Assembly: GCA_963781895.1 (NCBI GenBank)
Contig: CAWAIM010000026.1
Location: 6,904 to 70,903 of the forward strand
Source: Roseiarcus sp963781895
Lineage (GTDB): Bacteria; Pseudomonadota; Alphaproteobacteria; Rhizobiales; Beijerinckiaceae
Reading direction: 5' to 3'
DNA: 64,000 nt
Below the pieces are notes generated by a model. It ran no database searches and had not been told where the DNA came from. It saw only the letters and a program-made list of their open reading frames with translations. The translations under genes were made by a program, and so were the position numbers. Positions within the stretch are counted from its first letter, which is position 1. Each line of letters opens with the position of its first letter. Below are positions 41,590-51,095 of this stretch, piece by piece.

Positions 41590-42258
41590 ATGAAGCTCAA
41601 CCGTATCTTTGCCGGGCCGGCGGACATGCCAGCGACCGTGCCGCTCTTTCCGCTGGAAGGCGCGCTTCTTTTGCCGCGCCGGCCGATTCAATTGACCGTC
41701 TTTGAGCCACGCTATCTTTCGATGCTCGATGATACGCTGAGCGGCGAGCGCCTGATCGGCATCATCCAGCCGTCGAGCGCGGAGGAGACATCCGATCCGG
41801 CGCCGGAGCTCTATCAATTCGGCTGCGCCGGCCGCATTGTCCAATTCGCGGAGATTGGCGACGGCCGCTGCTTTGTGACGCTGATGGGCGTGGCGCGGTT
41901 CCGCGTCGCCTCGGAGGCGCGGACCGAAACCCCATATCGGGTCGCCGTGGCCGATTACTCGTCATTTGCCGAGGATTTCAAGGAGGGCGCGGGAGAAGCC
42001 GCTGTCGATCGCGAGGGCCTGATCGCAACGCTGCGCCGCTTCGCCGAGGTCCACGAGGTCAAGGTCGTGTGGAGCGACATCAAGAAGGCGTCGAACGAGG
42101 CGCTGGTCAATGGCCTGTCGATGATGAGCCCGTGCGGGCCGAAGGAAAAGCAGGCGCTGCTGGAGGCGCCCGACCTGAGAGCGCGCGCGGAAATGCTGGT
42201 GGCGATCACGACGATCGGGCTTGCGCGCGGCGACGACGCGGCGATGCAGATTCATTAA
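41590..42258 (+). CDS. LON peptidase N-terminal substrate-binding domain protein
   Basis: The 222-residue protein has the standalone LON-NTD fold: MPATVPLFPLEGALLLPRRPIQLTVFEPRYLSML and IGIIQPSS, then the beta-rich middle (GCAGRIVQFAEIGDGRCFVTLMGVARF) and a helical C-terminus. It has no AAA or protease domain. Such proteins are widespread in Alphaproteobacteria beside thioredoxin genes, but the role is unclear. ATG 41590 is preferred over upstream in-frame starts that would overlap the thioredoxin gene. Confidence 0.9.
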   Translation: MKLNRIFAGPADMPATVPLFPLEGALLLPRRPIQLTVFEPRYLSMLDDTLSGERLIGIIQPSSAEETSDPAPELYQFGCAGRIVQFAEIGDGRCFVTLMGVARFRVASEARTETPYRVAVADYSSFAEDFKEGAGEAAVDREGLIATLRRFAEVHEVKVVWSDIKKASNEALVNGLSMMSPCGPKEKQALLEAPDLRARAEMLVAITTIGLARGDDAAMQIH

Positions 42259-42434
42259 AGCGGGCGCGATGGCGCCGTTGCCTCGGCGCGCCAAACCTGC
42301 TAGCAGCCCCTCCTTCACCGTGGGAGAACGTCCGGAACGCCAGCCGGGAGGCCGTTCGCACCACGAAACTGCAACGGGCGCGGCCTTCGAAGAGCGAGAG
42401 CTCTGGAGGGCGGCGCTACGAATGGAGCAGCCTC

Positions 42435-42880
42435 ATGGCAAAGAAAATTGTCGGTTATATCAAACTGCAGGTGCCGGCCGGGGCGGCCAATCCGTCGCCG
42501 CCGATCGGTCCCGCGCTCGGCCAGCGCGGCCTCAACATCATGGAATTCTGCAAGGCCTTTAATGCACGCACCGCGCAGCTGGAGAAGGGAGCGCCGATTC
42601 CGGTCGTCATCACCGCCTTTCAGGACCGCTCGTTCACCTTCGAGATGCGTCAGCCGCCCGTGACCTTCTTTCTCAAGAAGGCGGCGGGTCTGAAGCTCGG
42701 CAAGAAGCTGCGTCCGGCGCCAAGACGCCCGGCCGCGGCTCCGTCGGCAAGGTGACCAGAGCGCAGGTGCGCGAGATCGCCGAGAAGAAGATCGTCGACC
42801 TCAACTGCGACACGATCGAGGCGGCGATGGCGATGATCGAAGGCTCCGCCCGTTCGATGGGCCTGCAGGTGGAGGGCTGA
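42435..42880 (+). CDS. rplK: 50S ribosomal protein L11 (frame break near 42717)
   Basis: Starts MAKKIVGYIKLQVPAGAANPSPPIGPALGQRGLNIMEFCKAF, the L11 N-terminal domain. The C-terminal domain resumes in another frame as AKTPGRGSVGKVTRAQVREIAEKKIVDLNCDTIEAAMAMIEGSARSMGL. One G lost in CCGGCGCC (expected CCGGGCGCC) would explain it. Repaired length about 148 residues. L11 binds 23S rRNA at the GTPase centre. rplA follows three bases later, but secE-nusG upstream and rplJL downstream are absent. In an essential ribosomal gene the break is most likely an error. Confidence 0.9.
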
Positions 42881-42883
42881 ACG

Positions 42884-43597
42884 ATGACGCATCATGGCAA
42901 GAGAGTGACGAGGGCGCGCGAGACGGTCGAGCGCACCAAGCTTTATAAGCTCGACGACGCGCTGAAGCTGGTGAAGGGCGCCGCCAACGCCAAGTTCGAC
43001 GAGACGGTCGAGCTTTCGATCAACCTCGGCGTCGATCCCAAGTACGCCGACCAGATGGTGCGCGGCGTCGTCAATCTGCCCAACGGCACCGGGCGCACGC
43101 TCAGGGTCGCGGTGTTCGCGCGCGGGGCGAAGGCCGACGAAGCGCGCGCCGCCGGCGCCGACATCGTCGGGGCGGAAGACCTGGTCGCGGCGGTGCAGGG
43201 CGGCGAGATCAACTTCGACCGCTGCATCGCCACCCCCGACCTGATGCCGCTGGTCGGCCGTCTCGGCAAGGTGCTCGGGCCGCGCGGCCTGATGCCGAAC
43301 CCGAAGGTCGGCACGGTGACGATGGACGTCAAGGCGGCGGTGGCCGCCTCCAAGGGCGGCGCCGTCGAGTTCCGCGCCGAGAAGGCCGGGATCGTACAGG
43401 GCTCGGTCGGCAAGGCCTCGTTCGGCGAGGACAAGCTCGCCGAGAACGTCCGCGCCTTCGTCGATGCGGTCAACCGCGCCAAGCCTCCTGGCGCCAAGGG
43501 TCATTATCTCCTGCGCGCGGCGTTGTCCTCGACTATGGGGCCGGGCGTGCGGCTCGACCTCGCGACGCTGCAGTCGGTAGGCATGACGGGGGCTTAA
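42884..43597 (+). CDS. rplA: 50S ribosomal protein L1
   Basis: The 237-residue protein has the L1 signature: MTHHGKRVTRARETVERTKLYKLDDALKLV at the N-terminus, then VDPKYADQMVRGVVNLPNGTGRTLRVAVFARG and LGPRGLMPNPKVGTVT. It binds the L1 stalk of 23S rRNA and autoregulates its operon in many bacteria. It is intact, three bases behind rplK, and followed by a strong terminator at 43619-43652, so rplK-rplA make a two-gene unit here. Confidence 0.98.
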   Translation: MTHHGKRVTRARETVERTKLYKLDDALKLVKGAANAKFDETVELSINLGVDPKYADQMVRGVVNLPNGTGRTLRVAVFARGAKADEARAAGADIVGAEDLVAAVQGGEINFDRCIATPDLMPLVGRLGKVLGPRGLMPNPKVGTVTMDVKAAVAASKGGAVEFRAEKAGIVQGSVGKASFGEDKLAENVRAFVDAVNRAKPPGAKGHYLLRAALSSTMGPGVRLDLATLQSVGMTGA

Positions 43598-43618
43598 AAG
43601 GGCCCACGACCACGTTCG

Positions 43619-43652
43619 ACGGCGGGCCTCCGCATGGGCGGCCCGCCGTTTT
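43619..43652 (+). terminator. Rho-independent terminator after rplA
   Basis: CGGCGGGCC (43620-43628) pairs perfectly with GGCCCGCCG (43640-43648), with an outer A-T pair, and is followed by TTTT (43649-43652). It lies about 22 bases after the rplA stop. Confidence 0.85.
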
Positions 43653-43810
43653 CGTTGTGTTGGACGGGGCGCGGTCTCTTTCCAATTCTTGCAGAACGCG
43701 AGCCGTCGCGCTCTGTGAGATTCCGTGCGTCAGCGCGGGCGCGCCTTCGCACTCGCGAATCTCGATGATCGGTTCTGGTCATCGCGATTTGGCATTAAGA
43801 GTTAGCGCGA

Positions 43811-46359
43811 ATGATCCGTCCCGCCGCGCCTCTCCCGATCGACGACGTGCTCGGCGCGCTGCGCTCCGCGCTCGACGCCCACGCCGGCGCGGTGCTCGTC
43901 GCCCCGCCCGGCGCCGGCAAAACAACGCGCGCGCCCCTGGCCCTGCTCGATGAGCCGTGGGCGAAAGGCAAGCGTCTGGTGCTGCTCGAGCCTCGCCGCC
44001 TCGCCGCCCGCGCCGCCGCGGCGCGCATGGCCGCGACTTTGGGCGAGACGGTCGGCGACACCATCGGCCTGCGCGTGCGCCTGCAGAGCCTGGTCTCGTC
44101 GCGCACGCGCATCGAGGTCGTCGACCGAGGGCGTCTTTACGCGCATGATTCTCTGACGATCCGTCGCTCGAGGGCGTCGCCGCGGTGCTGTTCGACGAAT
44201 TTCACGAGCGCTCGCTCGACGCCGACCTCGGTCTCGCGCTGGCGCTCGACGCTCGGGCGGGCTGGCGCGAGGACCTGCGCGTTCTGGCGATGTCGGCGAC
44301 GCTCGACGGAGCGCGGGTGCAAGCGCTCATCGGCAATGCGCCGCTGATCGAAAGCGCGGGCCGCGCTTATCCGGTCGCGACGCGCTATGTCGGGCGCGAT
44401 TCGCGCGCCCGAATCGAGGACGAAGTCGCGCGCGTGACTGTGTCCGCGCTGGAAAGCGAGGGCGGATCGATCCTCGTCTTCCTGCCGGGATTGAGCGAAA
44501 TCCGCCGCGTCGCGGAGATTTTGGCGGCGCGGATCAAGGGGAGCGACATCGACGTCGCGCCGCTCCATGGGACGCTTGATGCGCGCGCGCAGGATCTCGC
44601 GGTTCAGCCCGCGGCTCCGGGACGACGCAAGATCGTGCTCGCGACCTCGATCGCCGAGACGTCGCTGACCATCGAGGGCGTGCGCGTCGTCGTCGATTCA
44701 GGCCTCATGCGCGTGCCGCGCTATGAGCCCGACATCGGCCTGACCCGGCTGGAGACGGTGCGCGTCAGCAGAGCCAATGCCGACCAGCGGCGCGGGCGGG
44801 CGGGGCGCGTCGAACCCGGAATTTGCTACCGCCTGTGGGAAGAGGCCGCAAACGGCGGACTGGAGCCTTACGCCGCCCCGGAGATTCTGTCCGCCGACCT
44901 CACCGGCTTCCTGCTCGATTGCGCCGCCTGGGGGGTCGTCGATCCGGCGCGGCTGGCGTTCCTCGATCAGCCGCCGCGCGGCGCGCAGGCGGAAGCGCGC
45001 GCGCTGCTGACAGCCATCGGCGCCGTCGACGGCGAGGGACGCATCACCGACGAAGGGCGCGCGATCTCGCGTCTTGCGCTGCCGCCGCGTCTGGCGCGCA
45101 TGGTCGTCGACGCGGCGCGTCGGGGCGATGCTGGACTAGCGAGCGAGGTCGCCGTCGTGCTGACCGAGCGCGGGCTCGGCGGCGACGCCGTCGATCTGGC
45201 GAGCCGCCTGCAGGCCTTCGGCCGCGACCGCTCTCAGCGCGCCGACGACGCGAGGCGGCTGGCGCGAGGGTTGGCGCAAAGGGCGGCGCAGGCCCTCGCC
45301 CCGGCCCTCTCCGGCAAGCGGGAGAGGGCGCGAATCCCTTCTCCCGTTTGCGGGAGAAGGCGGCGCGAAGCGTCGGATGAGGGTGCGCATCATGTCACTC
45401 CCGGGGCCCTTCTTGCCGCCGCCTACCCTGACCGCATCGCCATGGCGCGCGGAAAACGGGGAGAGTTTCTGATGGCGAACGGGCGGGCGGCGGCGTTGGA
45501 GGCGCATGAGGCGCTGGCGGGCGAGCCGTTTCTCGCCATCGGCGAGGTCGTCGGCCGCCCCGCCTCGGCGCGGATTCTTCTGGCCGCGCCGCTGACGCTC
45601 GCCGACATCGAAGCGGTCGCTGGCGCGTCGATCGAGACGGCGAACGAATTGGCCTTCGACCCCGCTTCCGCGGCGTTGCGGGCGCGCCGCCGCCGGCGCC
45701 TCGGTGCGCTCGTGCTGGCCGAGCAGACGCTGGCCGTCGCGCATGACGACGCGAGCGCGCTCGCCCTGGCGCGCGGCGTCCTTTCTCTTGGCCTCGAACG
45801 TCTGCCGTGGAGCAAGTCGCTCGAGCAGTGGCGCGACCGGGTCATGTTCCTGCGCCGGGCCGAGGGCGATATCTGGCCGGATCTGTCGGATCGGTCGCTG
45901 GCGGGCGACCCGCGCTGGCTGGCGCCGTCTCTTGTCGGCAAGACGCGTCTCGACGAGTTCGGCGCCGACGCCATGTCGCAGGCCTTGCGAGCGCTTTTGC
46001 CTTGGGAGCTGGCGCGGCGGTTGGATGAGGAGGCGCCGACCCACTTCGATGCGCCGACCGGGACCGCCGCGCCGATCGACTACCAAGCCGAAGGCGGTCC
46101 GGCGATCGCGTTGCGCGTGCAGGAGCTGTTTGGACTGAGCGCGCACCCCTCGCTGGCGGGCGGGCGGGTCCCGCTGACGCTTCATCTGCTCTCGCCCGCC
46201 CATCGCCCGATCCAGATCACCCGCGATCTGCCCGGCTTCTGGCGCGGCTCATGGGCCGCCGTGCGCTCCGACCTTCGCGGCCGCTACCCGCGTCACTTCT
46301 GGCCTGAGGACCCGGCGAGCGCCGCGCCGACCGCGCGGGCGAAGCCACGCGGGACGTAA
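43811..46359 (+). CDS. hrpB: ATP-dependent helicase HrpB (two frame breaks, in-frame palindromic insert)
   Basis: A DEAH-type RNA helicase of about 850 residues. Walker A APPGAGKTTRAP is near residue 36, the DEAH-like DEFH at about 125, and SAT at MSATLDGARV. Helicase C-terminal motifs are TSIAETSLTIEGV and QRRGRAGR, and the HrpB-specific C-terminal domain ends near ALRVQELFGL and RGRYPRHFWPEDP. Near 44120 and 44156 one extra base each breaks the frame around TEGVFTRMIL. Between about 45297 and 45405 a double-palindrome segment adds about 36 codons in frame. HrpB function is not well defined. It stands after rplA's terminator. Confidence 0.85.
45297..45412. repeat. Double-hairpin dispersed-type repeat inserted in frame in hrpB
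   Basis: Two hairpins occur in tandem: CCCTCTCC/GGAGAGGG (45305-45312 and 45321-45328) and CCTTCTCCCG/CGGGAGAAGG (45337-45346 and 45351-45360), followed by GCGCGAAGCGTCGGATGAGG. The composition and layout resemble dispersed palindromic repeats seen between genes of many Alphaproteobacteria. Here it lies within a coding region and preserves the frame, adding a basic segment (SGKRERARIPSPVCGRRRRE) just before the conserved ALLAAAYPDRIA motif. Confidence 0.7.
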
Positions 46360-46372
46360 GCACGCGACATGG

Positions 46373-47899
46373 TCACGAGCGCGCCATCGCGGCCCACTTC
46401 CGGTTGATCGCCAAAACCGCGGCGACGAAGGCCAGAGGGACAATCGCCGCCCACGAGCCGATGACCGCGATCGCCGAGGCGACCGCCCAGAGAATCGAGA
46501 CCAGATGCTCCATCAGGCCGACGAGCTTCGATTGGGAATGTCGGCGCAGCACGAGGCCGCGGCGCGACGGCGCCTGTCGCCAGAGATTGACCAGCGCCGC
46601 CGACGCGACCGCTCCGGCGCCGAACAGAAGCGCGCAGAGCCCGGCCCAGGGCGAGGCGAGCCCCAGCGCGGCCAGCGGGAGCGCCAGGATGAGCGCGATC
46701 GGCTGGCCGATGGCGGCGATCTTGCCGCGTTCGACCGTACCGCGCGAGACAGGAGCGCTTGCAAGGAAATCGGGCGCGTCCTCAGCCGACAAAGCGATCC
46801 AGGATAGCGCTCCGGCGAGTTGCGCGGCGATCACGACCAGGGCCGGCGCGAACGCGACGCCGACCGTGCCCGTCGGGCCGCCGCTGCGCCAGAGAATCAC
46901 CGCGACCGGCATCGTATAGGCGGCCTGCAGGAGAAGCTGCGACATCAGCCAGGGGTCGCGCCAGACGACGCGCCGTTCCTTCGCGCGCAGCACGGCGCCG
47001 ACGCCTGCGCCAAAGCGCGCGGTCCGATTCGCGGACCGGCCGGCGTTCGCCGGCGCTCCCGTCGACGCCACCGCGGCTTCAGCGAAACGCGTGCCGAACA
47101 GGAGGCAGGCGAGCGCGAAGGCGGCGGCGCCGAAGGCTGCCCAGGCGAGAATTGCGGAGGGATCGCCCGCCGCCGCGCGAACAGGCGTCCAGAGAATGCG
47201 TTGCAGGGCGCGGGCGCCGTCCGCTGGCGGCGCGAATGGGGCCATGACGGCGGCGCGAATTCGTTCGGGCAGCATGGCGACGGCCTGCGCGCCGAGCACG
47301 AAGGACGCGCCGACCATCGTCGCCGCGATCTGGCTGAGGAGGCGCGCTCGGCGCGGCCCGACCGCCAGAAACAGACCCATGGCGAGAACGACGCCGAGGC
47401 CAGCGCCCATGAGCCCGGCCGCGATCAGCGCGGGATAGAGCGCGAGCCAATGCGGATGTCCCCTAAGCGCCGCGACATTGGCGAGCGGCGCCAGCAACAG
47501 CGCGACCGAGGCGACCGAGTCGATCGCGATCGAGAAGGCGCGCGCGCAGAGCAGGCCGCGGGCGTTGACCGGCGAGGAGAGGATCAACTCCAGGTCGGAG
47601 CGCCCGAACATGGTGCGGGTCAGGGCGGTCATGGACTGGGCGACGATCCAGGGAACGACCAGCACGCAGCCGCTGGCGAGAATCATCGCGATCCGTTCGG
47701 CGCCGCGCGGACCATCCTCGATCCTCGCGAGCCAGCCGGCGACCGGCCAGACCGCGGCATGGAGAGCGATCAAGAGGAGCGCGACGAGGCTTGCGAGTTT
47801 GCCCGGCGACGCCCCGCCGAACATTGAGGCGAGCCCGCGCGCGCTGAGGCGCAAATCATGCAGCACGAAACGCGGGAAAGTCGCCGCCAGCGGGATCAT
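46373..47899 (-). CDS. ABC transporter permease (ABC-2 exporter type)
   Basis: A 508-residue polytopic inner-membrane protein with about a dozen hydrophobic segments and no ATP-binding motif. Such large ABC-2-like permeases form the membrane part of exporters. Its ATG overlaps the stop of the ATPase gene (ATGA at 47896-47899), so they are co-translated as one transporter. Substrate unknown. It ends 13 bases before the convergent hrpB stop, with no visible terminator between. Confidence 0.8.
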   Translation of the reverse strand: MIPLAATFPRFVLHDLRLSARGLASMFGGASPGKLASLVALLLIALHAAVWPVAGWLARIEDGPRGAERIAMILASGCVLVVPWIVAQSMTALTRTMFGRSDLELILSSPVNARGLLCARAFSIAIDSVASVALLLAPLANVAALRGHPHWLALYPALIAAGLMGAGLGVVLAMGLFLAVGPRRARLLSQIAATMVGASFVLGAQAVAMLPERIRAAVMAPFAPPADGARALQRILWTPVRAAAGDPSAILAWAAFGAAAFALACLLFGTRFAEAAVASTGAPANAGRSANRTARFGAGVGAVLRAKERRVVWRDPWLMSQLLLQAAYTMPVAVILWRSGGPTGTVGVAFAPALVVIAAQLAGALSWIALSAEDAPDFLASAPVSRGTVERGKIAAIGQPIALILALPLAALGLASPWAGLCALLFGAGAVASAALVNLWRQAPSRRGLVLRRHSQSKLVGLMEHLVSILWAVASAIAVIGSWAAIVPLAFVAAVLAINRKWAAMARS

Positions 47900-48651
47900 G
47901 CCGCCCGCCCCGCCTGGGACGTGAGGTCGAGAAATACTGTTTCCAGCGTCGCGCCGCCGGCGCCGATGATGGCGCCGAGCTCGTCGAGCGTTCCCTCTGC
48001 GATCATTTTGCCGCGCGCGATGATGCCGATGCGGTGCGCCAGCCGTTCCGCGACTTCGAGGATGTGCGTCGTCATGATGATCGTCGCGCCCGCGCGCACT
48101 CTTGCGGTCAGAATGTCCTTCACCTGCCTGGCGGCGGCGGCGTCAAGGCCGGTGAGCGGCTCATCGAGCATCAGGAGGCGCGGCTCATGGATGAGCGCGC
48201 CGGCGAGCGCCACCTTCTGCTTCATGCCGCGCGAAAATCCTTCGCAGCGTTCGCGCCGATGCGGCCACAGACCGAGGCTTTCGAGCAACTCGCCCGCCAG
48301 CCGCTCGGCCCGCCCGCCCTCGACCGACCAGAGGCCGGCGACGAATTCGAGGTATTCGAGCGGGTCGAGCTTGTCGTAGAGCATCGGTTCGTCGGGCAGC
48401 CAGGCGACGATGCGCTTGGCCTCGATGGGCCTCGCGCGCGCGTCGATCCCGAACACGTAGATGTCGCCGCTGTCGGCCGGCAGCAGCCCCGCGACCATGC
48501 GCAGCGTCGTCGTCTTTCCCGCGCCGTTAGGGCCGAGCAGGGCGTAGAATTCGCCGGCGGCTATCGTGAGATCCAGCCGGTCGACCGCCGGACGGCCGAA
48601 GCGCTTGGTCAAGGCGCGCAATTCGAGCGCGGGGGCGTCTTCGGCGGACAT
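47896..48651 (-). CDS. ABC transporter ATP-binding protein
   Basis: The 251-residue ATPase has Walker A GPNGAGKTT near residue 39 (after LLGPN), the signature region CEGFSRGMKQKVALAGALI, and Walker B LLMLDEPLTGLD. It belongs to the CcmA/DRA-type exporters that pair with ABC-2 permeases. ATG 48651 is preferred over 48678, because family N-termini begin LELRALTKRFG close to it and GGAG precedes it. It is divergent from the di-haem peroxidase gene. Confidence 0.9.
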   Translation of the reverse strand: MSAEDAPALELRALTKRFGRPAVDRLDLTIAAGEFYALLGPNGAGKTTTLRMVAGLLPADSGDIYVFGIDARARPIEAKRIVAWLPDEPMLYDKLDPLEYLEFVAGLWSVEGGRAERLAGELLESLGLWPHRRERCEGFSRGMKQKVALAGALIHEPRLLMLDEPLTGLDAAAARQVKDILTARVRAGATIIMTTHILEVAERLAHRIGIIARGKMIAEGTLDELGAIIGAGGATLETVFLDLTSQAGRAA

Positions 48652-48762
48652 TGGGCACTCCAGGCGCGCGTTCGGCAACTCGGACAGTAAAAGACGGGGC
48701 TTGAATCGGGCGTTAAGGGCACGAAGATTGTCGGCTATCTTGGCGCGGCGGGCTTTGAAACG

Positions 48763-48810
48763 ATTCCAATTTGCAATGATTTCAATTTGAATCGATTTCT
48801 ATTTGCGTTG
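48763..48810. promoter_or_regulatory. Three tandem 16-bp imperfect repeats upstream of the peroxidase gene
   Basis: Units lie at 48763-48778, 48779-48794 and 48795-48810: ATTCCAATTTGCAATG, ATTTCAATTTGAATCG, ATTTCTATTTGCGTTG. They share ATT-C-ATTTG and end 82 bases before the peroxidase start, in the divergent spacer. They are distinctly AT-rich against a GC-rich background. The regular spacing suggests an operator array for a regulator of one or both flanking genes. Confidence 0.5.
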
Positions 48811-48892
48811 GGCTTCGTTGCCGGCGACCGCGAATGCCGATAATCGGCCCACCGAGCGGCGGCGCTTGAACCCGCCGGTTCAGGAGGCTTTG

Positions 48893-50140
48893 ATGTTGGC
48901 CCGAGGCAAATGCGCACTATGGCTTTACGTCGGGCTTTTCGCTTGTTTCGTCGGCGCAGCCGGCGCTCAAATAGCGCCGCCCGCCGCCATGGTCCGCGCC
49001 GAGGACGAAAAGTCGCTGACCGACATCCAGTTGCTTGGCAAGCGCATATTCGAGGATACGAACCTGTCGGAGCCTCGCGGCATGTCGTGCATGTCCTGCC
49101 ACGAGCCGAAGCACGCCTTCCAGGGAAACAACGGGTCGCCGATCGCGGCTGTCGCCGCCGGCAGCACCCCGGACAAGCTCGGCCGGCGAAAGACGCCGAC
49201 GATCATGTACAAGGCCTACAGCCCGGCGTTCGGATTCTACAAGGACATCGACGACGGTAAGGAGACGCTGGAGGCCAAGGGCGGCCAGTTCTGGGACGGC
49301 CGCGCGTCCGATCTCGTCGATCAGCCGATAGTCCCTCTCCTCGATCCGGTCGAGATGAACAATCCGTCGATCGAAGCGGTGGTGCGGAAGGTGCAAGCCG
49401 GCGCTTACGCCGACATGATGGTTGCGGTCTTCGGCGCGGACGTTTTCGACGATCCAAAGACCGCGATGACCAAGCTGGCGGATGCGCTGTTCGCCTACGA
49501 GGCTTCCGAGCGGTTCGCCCCCTTCTCGTCCAAGTTCGACGACGCCCTGCGCGGAAAGGCGAAGCTCAGCCCGTTGGAGGCGCGCGGGTTCGAGCTGTTC
49601 ACCAATCCCAAGCAGGGCAACTGCATCGCCTGTCACGTGGGCAAGCCGGACTCGAAGGACCCGACCGATTGGATCTTCACCGACTTTACCTATGACGCGC
49701 TGGGCGTGCCGCGAAACGCGGCAATTCCCGTCAACGCCGATCCGACGGTTTTCGATCTCGGCCTGTGCAAGCGCCCCGGGATCGAGTCGATGCTGCCCAA
49801 GGAGATCAAGCTCAGTTCGCTGTGCGGCCAGTTCAAAGTGCCGACCTTGCGCAATGTGGCGATCACCGGGCCCTACTATCACAATGGCCGCTTCGTCTCG
49901 CTGCGCGACGCGATCGCCTTCTACGCCACCCGCGACACTGATCCAAAGCGTTGGTATCCGAAGCTCAAGACCGGCGAGGTCGACAAGTTCGACGACTTGC
50001 CCGGCGCCTACAAGGACAACGCGAACACGCAAGAGGTTCCTTATGATCGCAAGCCGGGCGAAAAGCCTCGGCTCAGCGATCAGGATGTCGACGCGCTGGT
50101 GGCGTTTCTGAACACCCTGACCGACAAGGGCATGCAATAG
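48893..50140 (+). CDS. Di-haem cytochrome c peroxidase/MauG-family protein
   Basis: The 415-residue protein begins with a signal peptide (residues 1-25). It has two haem c motifs, CMSCH (66-70) and CIACH (244-248), in the order and spacing of bacterial di-haem peroxidases and MauG. The C-terminal half includes FKVPTLRNVAITGPYYHNGRFVSL, a family stretch near the high-potential haem. It should act in the periplasm, reducing peroxide or modifying a partner protein. AGGAGG five bases before ATG 48893 decides the start. It converges with the epimerase gene, overlapping its end. Confidence 0.9.
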   Translation: MLARGKCALWLYVGLFACFVGAAGAQIAPPAAMVRAEDEKSLTDIQLLGKRIFEDTNLSEPRGMSCMSCHEPKHAFQGNNGSPIAAVAAGSTPDKLGRRKTPTIMYKAYSPAFGFYKDIDDGKETLEAKGGQFWDGRASDLVDQPIVPLLDPVEMNNPSIEAVVRKVQAGAYADMMVAVFGADVFDDPKTAMTKLADALFAYEASERFAPFSSKFDDALRGKAKLSPLEARGFELFTNPKQGNCIACHVGKPDSKDPTDWIFTDFTYDALGVPRNAAIPVNADPTVFDLGLCKRPGIESMLPKEIKLSSLCGQFKVPTLRNVAITGPYYHNGRFVSLRDAIAFYATRDTDPKRWYPKLKTGEVDKFDDLPGAYKDNANTQEVPYDRKPGEKPRLSDQDVDALVAFLNTLTDKGMQ

Positions 50141-51095
50141 GCGCTTGGCCCGGCGCCTTCATTTCCGGGCGGCTGAACAAAGTACGGGCGGCTGAATTTC
50201 CGTGCTCCAGGTATTTGCGCCAGTTATGCGCTTCCTTGAACCCGAGGATCTCGCGCGCCTTGCGGTTCGACAGCGGCGCCTCGAACTCGCCCATTTCGCG
50301 GGTGATCGGGGTGTTCGGGCATAGTTTCGCCAGCGCCTCGCGGGTTGGGGTGTCGAGCGTGATCGTGTCGTTGACCGCATTGAACGCCTGGAAGCCCATG
50401 CCGTCCTTTTCGAGACACAGCCTGACGATTTCGCCGAGGTCGCGCGCGTCGATATAGCTCCAGGCGTTGCGCTTGCGCATCGGCGGGTTGGCGAGAAATT
50501 CCGAGAACGCCGGATATTCATGCGGCTCGATCACATTGCCGATGCGCAACGCATAAATGTCGGCGCCGTAACGCATCGCGAAGGCGCGCGCGGTCTTTTC
50601 GTTGCAGACCTTGGAGAGGCCGTAGGAGTCCATCGGGTCGATGTCGTAATCCTCTTCGAGCGGGAACTGGTGAAAATCCTTGTCGCCCTCGGCGAAGCAG
50701 ACGCCGTAGGTCGTCTCGCTGGAGGCGATGACGACCTTCTTGACCCCCAGCTTCATCGCCGCCTCGATGACGTTGTAGGTGCTCAAGACATTCTTGGCGA
50801 AGGTGACGTTGTCGGGCTCGATCAGCACGCGCGGAATGGCGGCGAAGTGGACGACCGCGTCCGGCGGGCGTGGCGGATGGCCGAGCTCGAAGCCGGCGAA
50901 GTCGGGGTGAATGGTCAGCGCGTTGAACGCCTGGCCGCTGTCGGTGAGATCGGCGATGAGGGTCGGAACCCCCGGCAGGTCGAGCGGCTTCAGATCGACA
51001 TTGAGGATCGAATATCCATGGGCGGCGAGATACGGAACGGCGTGGCGGCCGGCCTTGCCGGTTCCCCCGGTGAAAACGATGCGCTTGCCGGACAT
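50073..51095 (-). CDS. NAD-dependent epimerase/dehydratase with extended C-terminus
   Basis: The 340-residue extended-SDR protein has GGTGKAGRHAVPYLA near residue 10 (NAD), the active-site YGLSK near 169, and IDARDLGEIVRLCLE. The core ends near residue 300 at GFKEAHNWRKYL, a natural C-terminus for this family. The remaining 40 residues read into the antisense of the peroxidase gene, overlapping it by 68 bases. The natural stop may have been lost or shifted by a base change. AGGAGG precedes ATG 51095. Substrate unknown, probably a nucleotide sugar. Confidence 0.85.
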   Translation of the reverse strand: MSGKRIVFTGGTGKAGRHAVPYLAAHGYSILNVDLKPLDLPGVPTLIADLTDSGQAFNALTIHPDFAGFELGHPPRPPDAVVHFAAIPRVLIEPDNVTFAKNVLSTYNVIEAAMKLGVKKVVIASSETTYGVCFAEGDKDFHQFPLEEDYDIDPMDSYGLSKVCNEKTARAFAMRYGADIYALRIGNVIEPHEYPAFSEFLANPPMRKRNAWSYIDARDLGEIVRLCLEKDGMGFQAFNAVNDTITLDTPTREALAKLCPNTPITREMGEFEAPLSNRKAREILGFKEAHNWRKYLEHGNSAARTLFSRPEMKAPGQAPIACPCRSGCSETPPARRHPDR

